Shown one piece after another: positions 63,883 to 64,000 of a stretch of 64,000 nucleotides of DNA. A model generated the notes under the pieces. That model made no database searches and was not told where the DNA came from. It saw only the letters and a program-made list of their open reading frames with translations. Source of the stretch: JAMXLO01 sp963794185 (GTDB taxonomy: Bacteria > Pseudomonadota > Alphaproteobacteria > Acetobacterales > Acetobacteraceae); NCBI GenBank assembly GCA_963794185.1, contig CAWCDM010000016.1, positions 47,316-111,315 of the forward strand, given 5' to 3'. How positions within the stretch are numbered: position 1 is the first letter of the stretch; each line of letters starts with the position of its first letter. The position numbers and the translations under genes were made by a program.

Positions 63883-64000
63883 CCGTGATGGCGCCGTCCG
63901 CGCCCGTGCCGGTTGCCGTCGTCACCGGGTTTCTCGGCAGCGGCAAGACCACGCTCATTTCGCGCATTCTGCGCGATCCAGCATTCGCCCGCACCGCGGT
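63879..64000 (+). CDS. CobW/G3E-family GTPase (partial, runs off the window)
   Basis: The first 40 residues read 'APVPVAVVTGFLGSGKTTLI', the N-terminal P-loop of CobW/COG0523 GTPases, which act as metal-insertion chaperones (Zn, Co, Ni). ATG 63879 overlaps the EamA stop by four bases (ATGA). The gene continues beyond base 64000; the family's CxCC metal motif and C-terminal domain are not visible. Confidence 0.88.
   Translation, partial: MTVMAPSAPVPVAVVTGFLGSGKTTLISRILRDPAFARTA

Overview
The window is GC-rich, densely coded bacterial chromosome with short, often 4-base-overlapping gene junctions. An NDUFA12-type complex I accessory subunit, a DUF2155 protein, the lptF-lptG-lptD-surA-rsmA envelope cluster and many acyl-CoA/CoA-transferase/SDR genes point to an alphaproteobacterium. 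The glycosyltransferase with a 'GWAWDP'-type N-terminal domain and the dispersed CGTCATG...CATGACG palindromes fit Rhodospirillales/Acetobacteraceae best; that placement is inference. No rRNA, tRNA, CRISPR array or dedicated DNA-binding transcription regulator was recognised.

Layout. 0-1.1 kb: GT2 glycosyltransferase. 1.2-3.3 kb: SDR plus a HisD/HpsN-type dehydrogenase. 3.4-12.4 kb: msrA and a catabolic block (two acyl-CoA dehydrogenases, CaiB/BaiF CoA-transferase, MFS transporter, amidase, VOC protein, MaoC hydratase). 12.5-13.2 kb: decayed IS6-family transposase. 13.3-15.6 kb: SDR and MFS transporter. 15.7-19.1 kb: a SAM-cyclase-AAA-TPR gene broken by about eight frameshifts. 19.3-23.2 kb: YkgJ-like protein, then a tightly coupled nucleoside hydrolase/M20 peptidase/DUF1345/PPOX operon. 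23.7-30.9 kb: DedA protein, then a long minus-strand run (amidohydrolase, gluconokinase, SDR, Mpo1-like, SMP-30 lactonase, purine permease), divergent from a class III aminotransferase. 31.6-35.1 kb: M20 peptidase-FetA-FetB-CBS/BON operon. 35.4-38.7 kb: carbohydrate-surface genes with a 900-residue GT2-GT4 fusion. 38.8-41.3 kb: MaoC, FAD-linked oxidase, Uma2 nuclease. 41.4-45.7 kb: a type III polyketide synthase operon (PKS, methyltransferase, FAD oxidoreductase) followed by an MFS transporter. 46.0-52.8 kb: lptF-lptG-lptD-surA-rsmA. 52.8-53.8 kb: NHL protein. 53.8-57.35 kb: lower-GC accessory stretch with a phage-type DUF6527 gene and secreted orphan proteins. 57.4-59.6 kb: ndufA12-mlaD-small protein-DUF2155-otsB operon. 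59.8-64 kb: TSCPD protein, RidA, FemAB/GNAT-like protein, EamA transporter and the start of a CobW-type GTPase.

A window-wide feature is the number of single-base frame breaks in otherwise intact, conserved genes (hisD-like, FAD oxidase, GGR-like reductase, lptG twice, surA twice, otsB, DUF2155, TSCPD, EamA and others). Where the repair can be read off, many fall in short homopolymers (T3, T4, G3, C3, C4). This looks more like consensus indel error than biology, except for the cyclase gene and the IS remnant, which look truly decayed. The most interesting biological units are the type III PKS operon, the TSCPD protein with an unrecognised N-terminal half, the GT2-GT4 fusion with its neighbouring beta-rich domain protein, and the lower-GC island at 53.8-57.35 kb.
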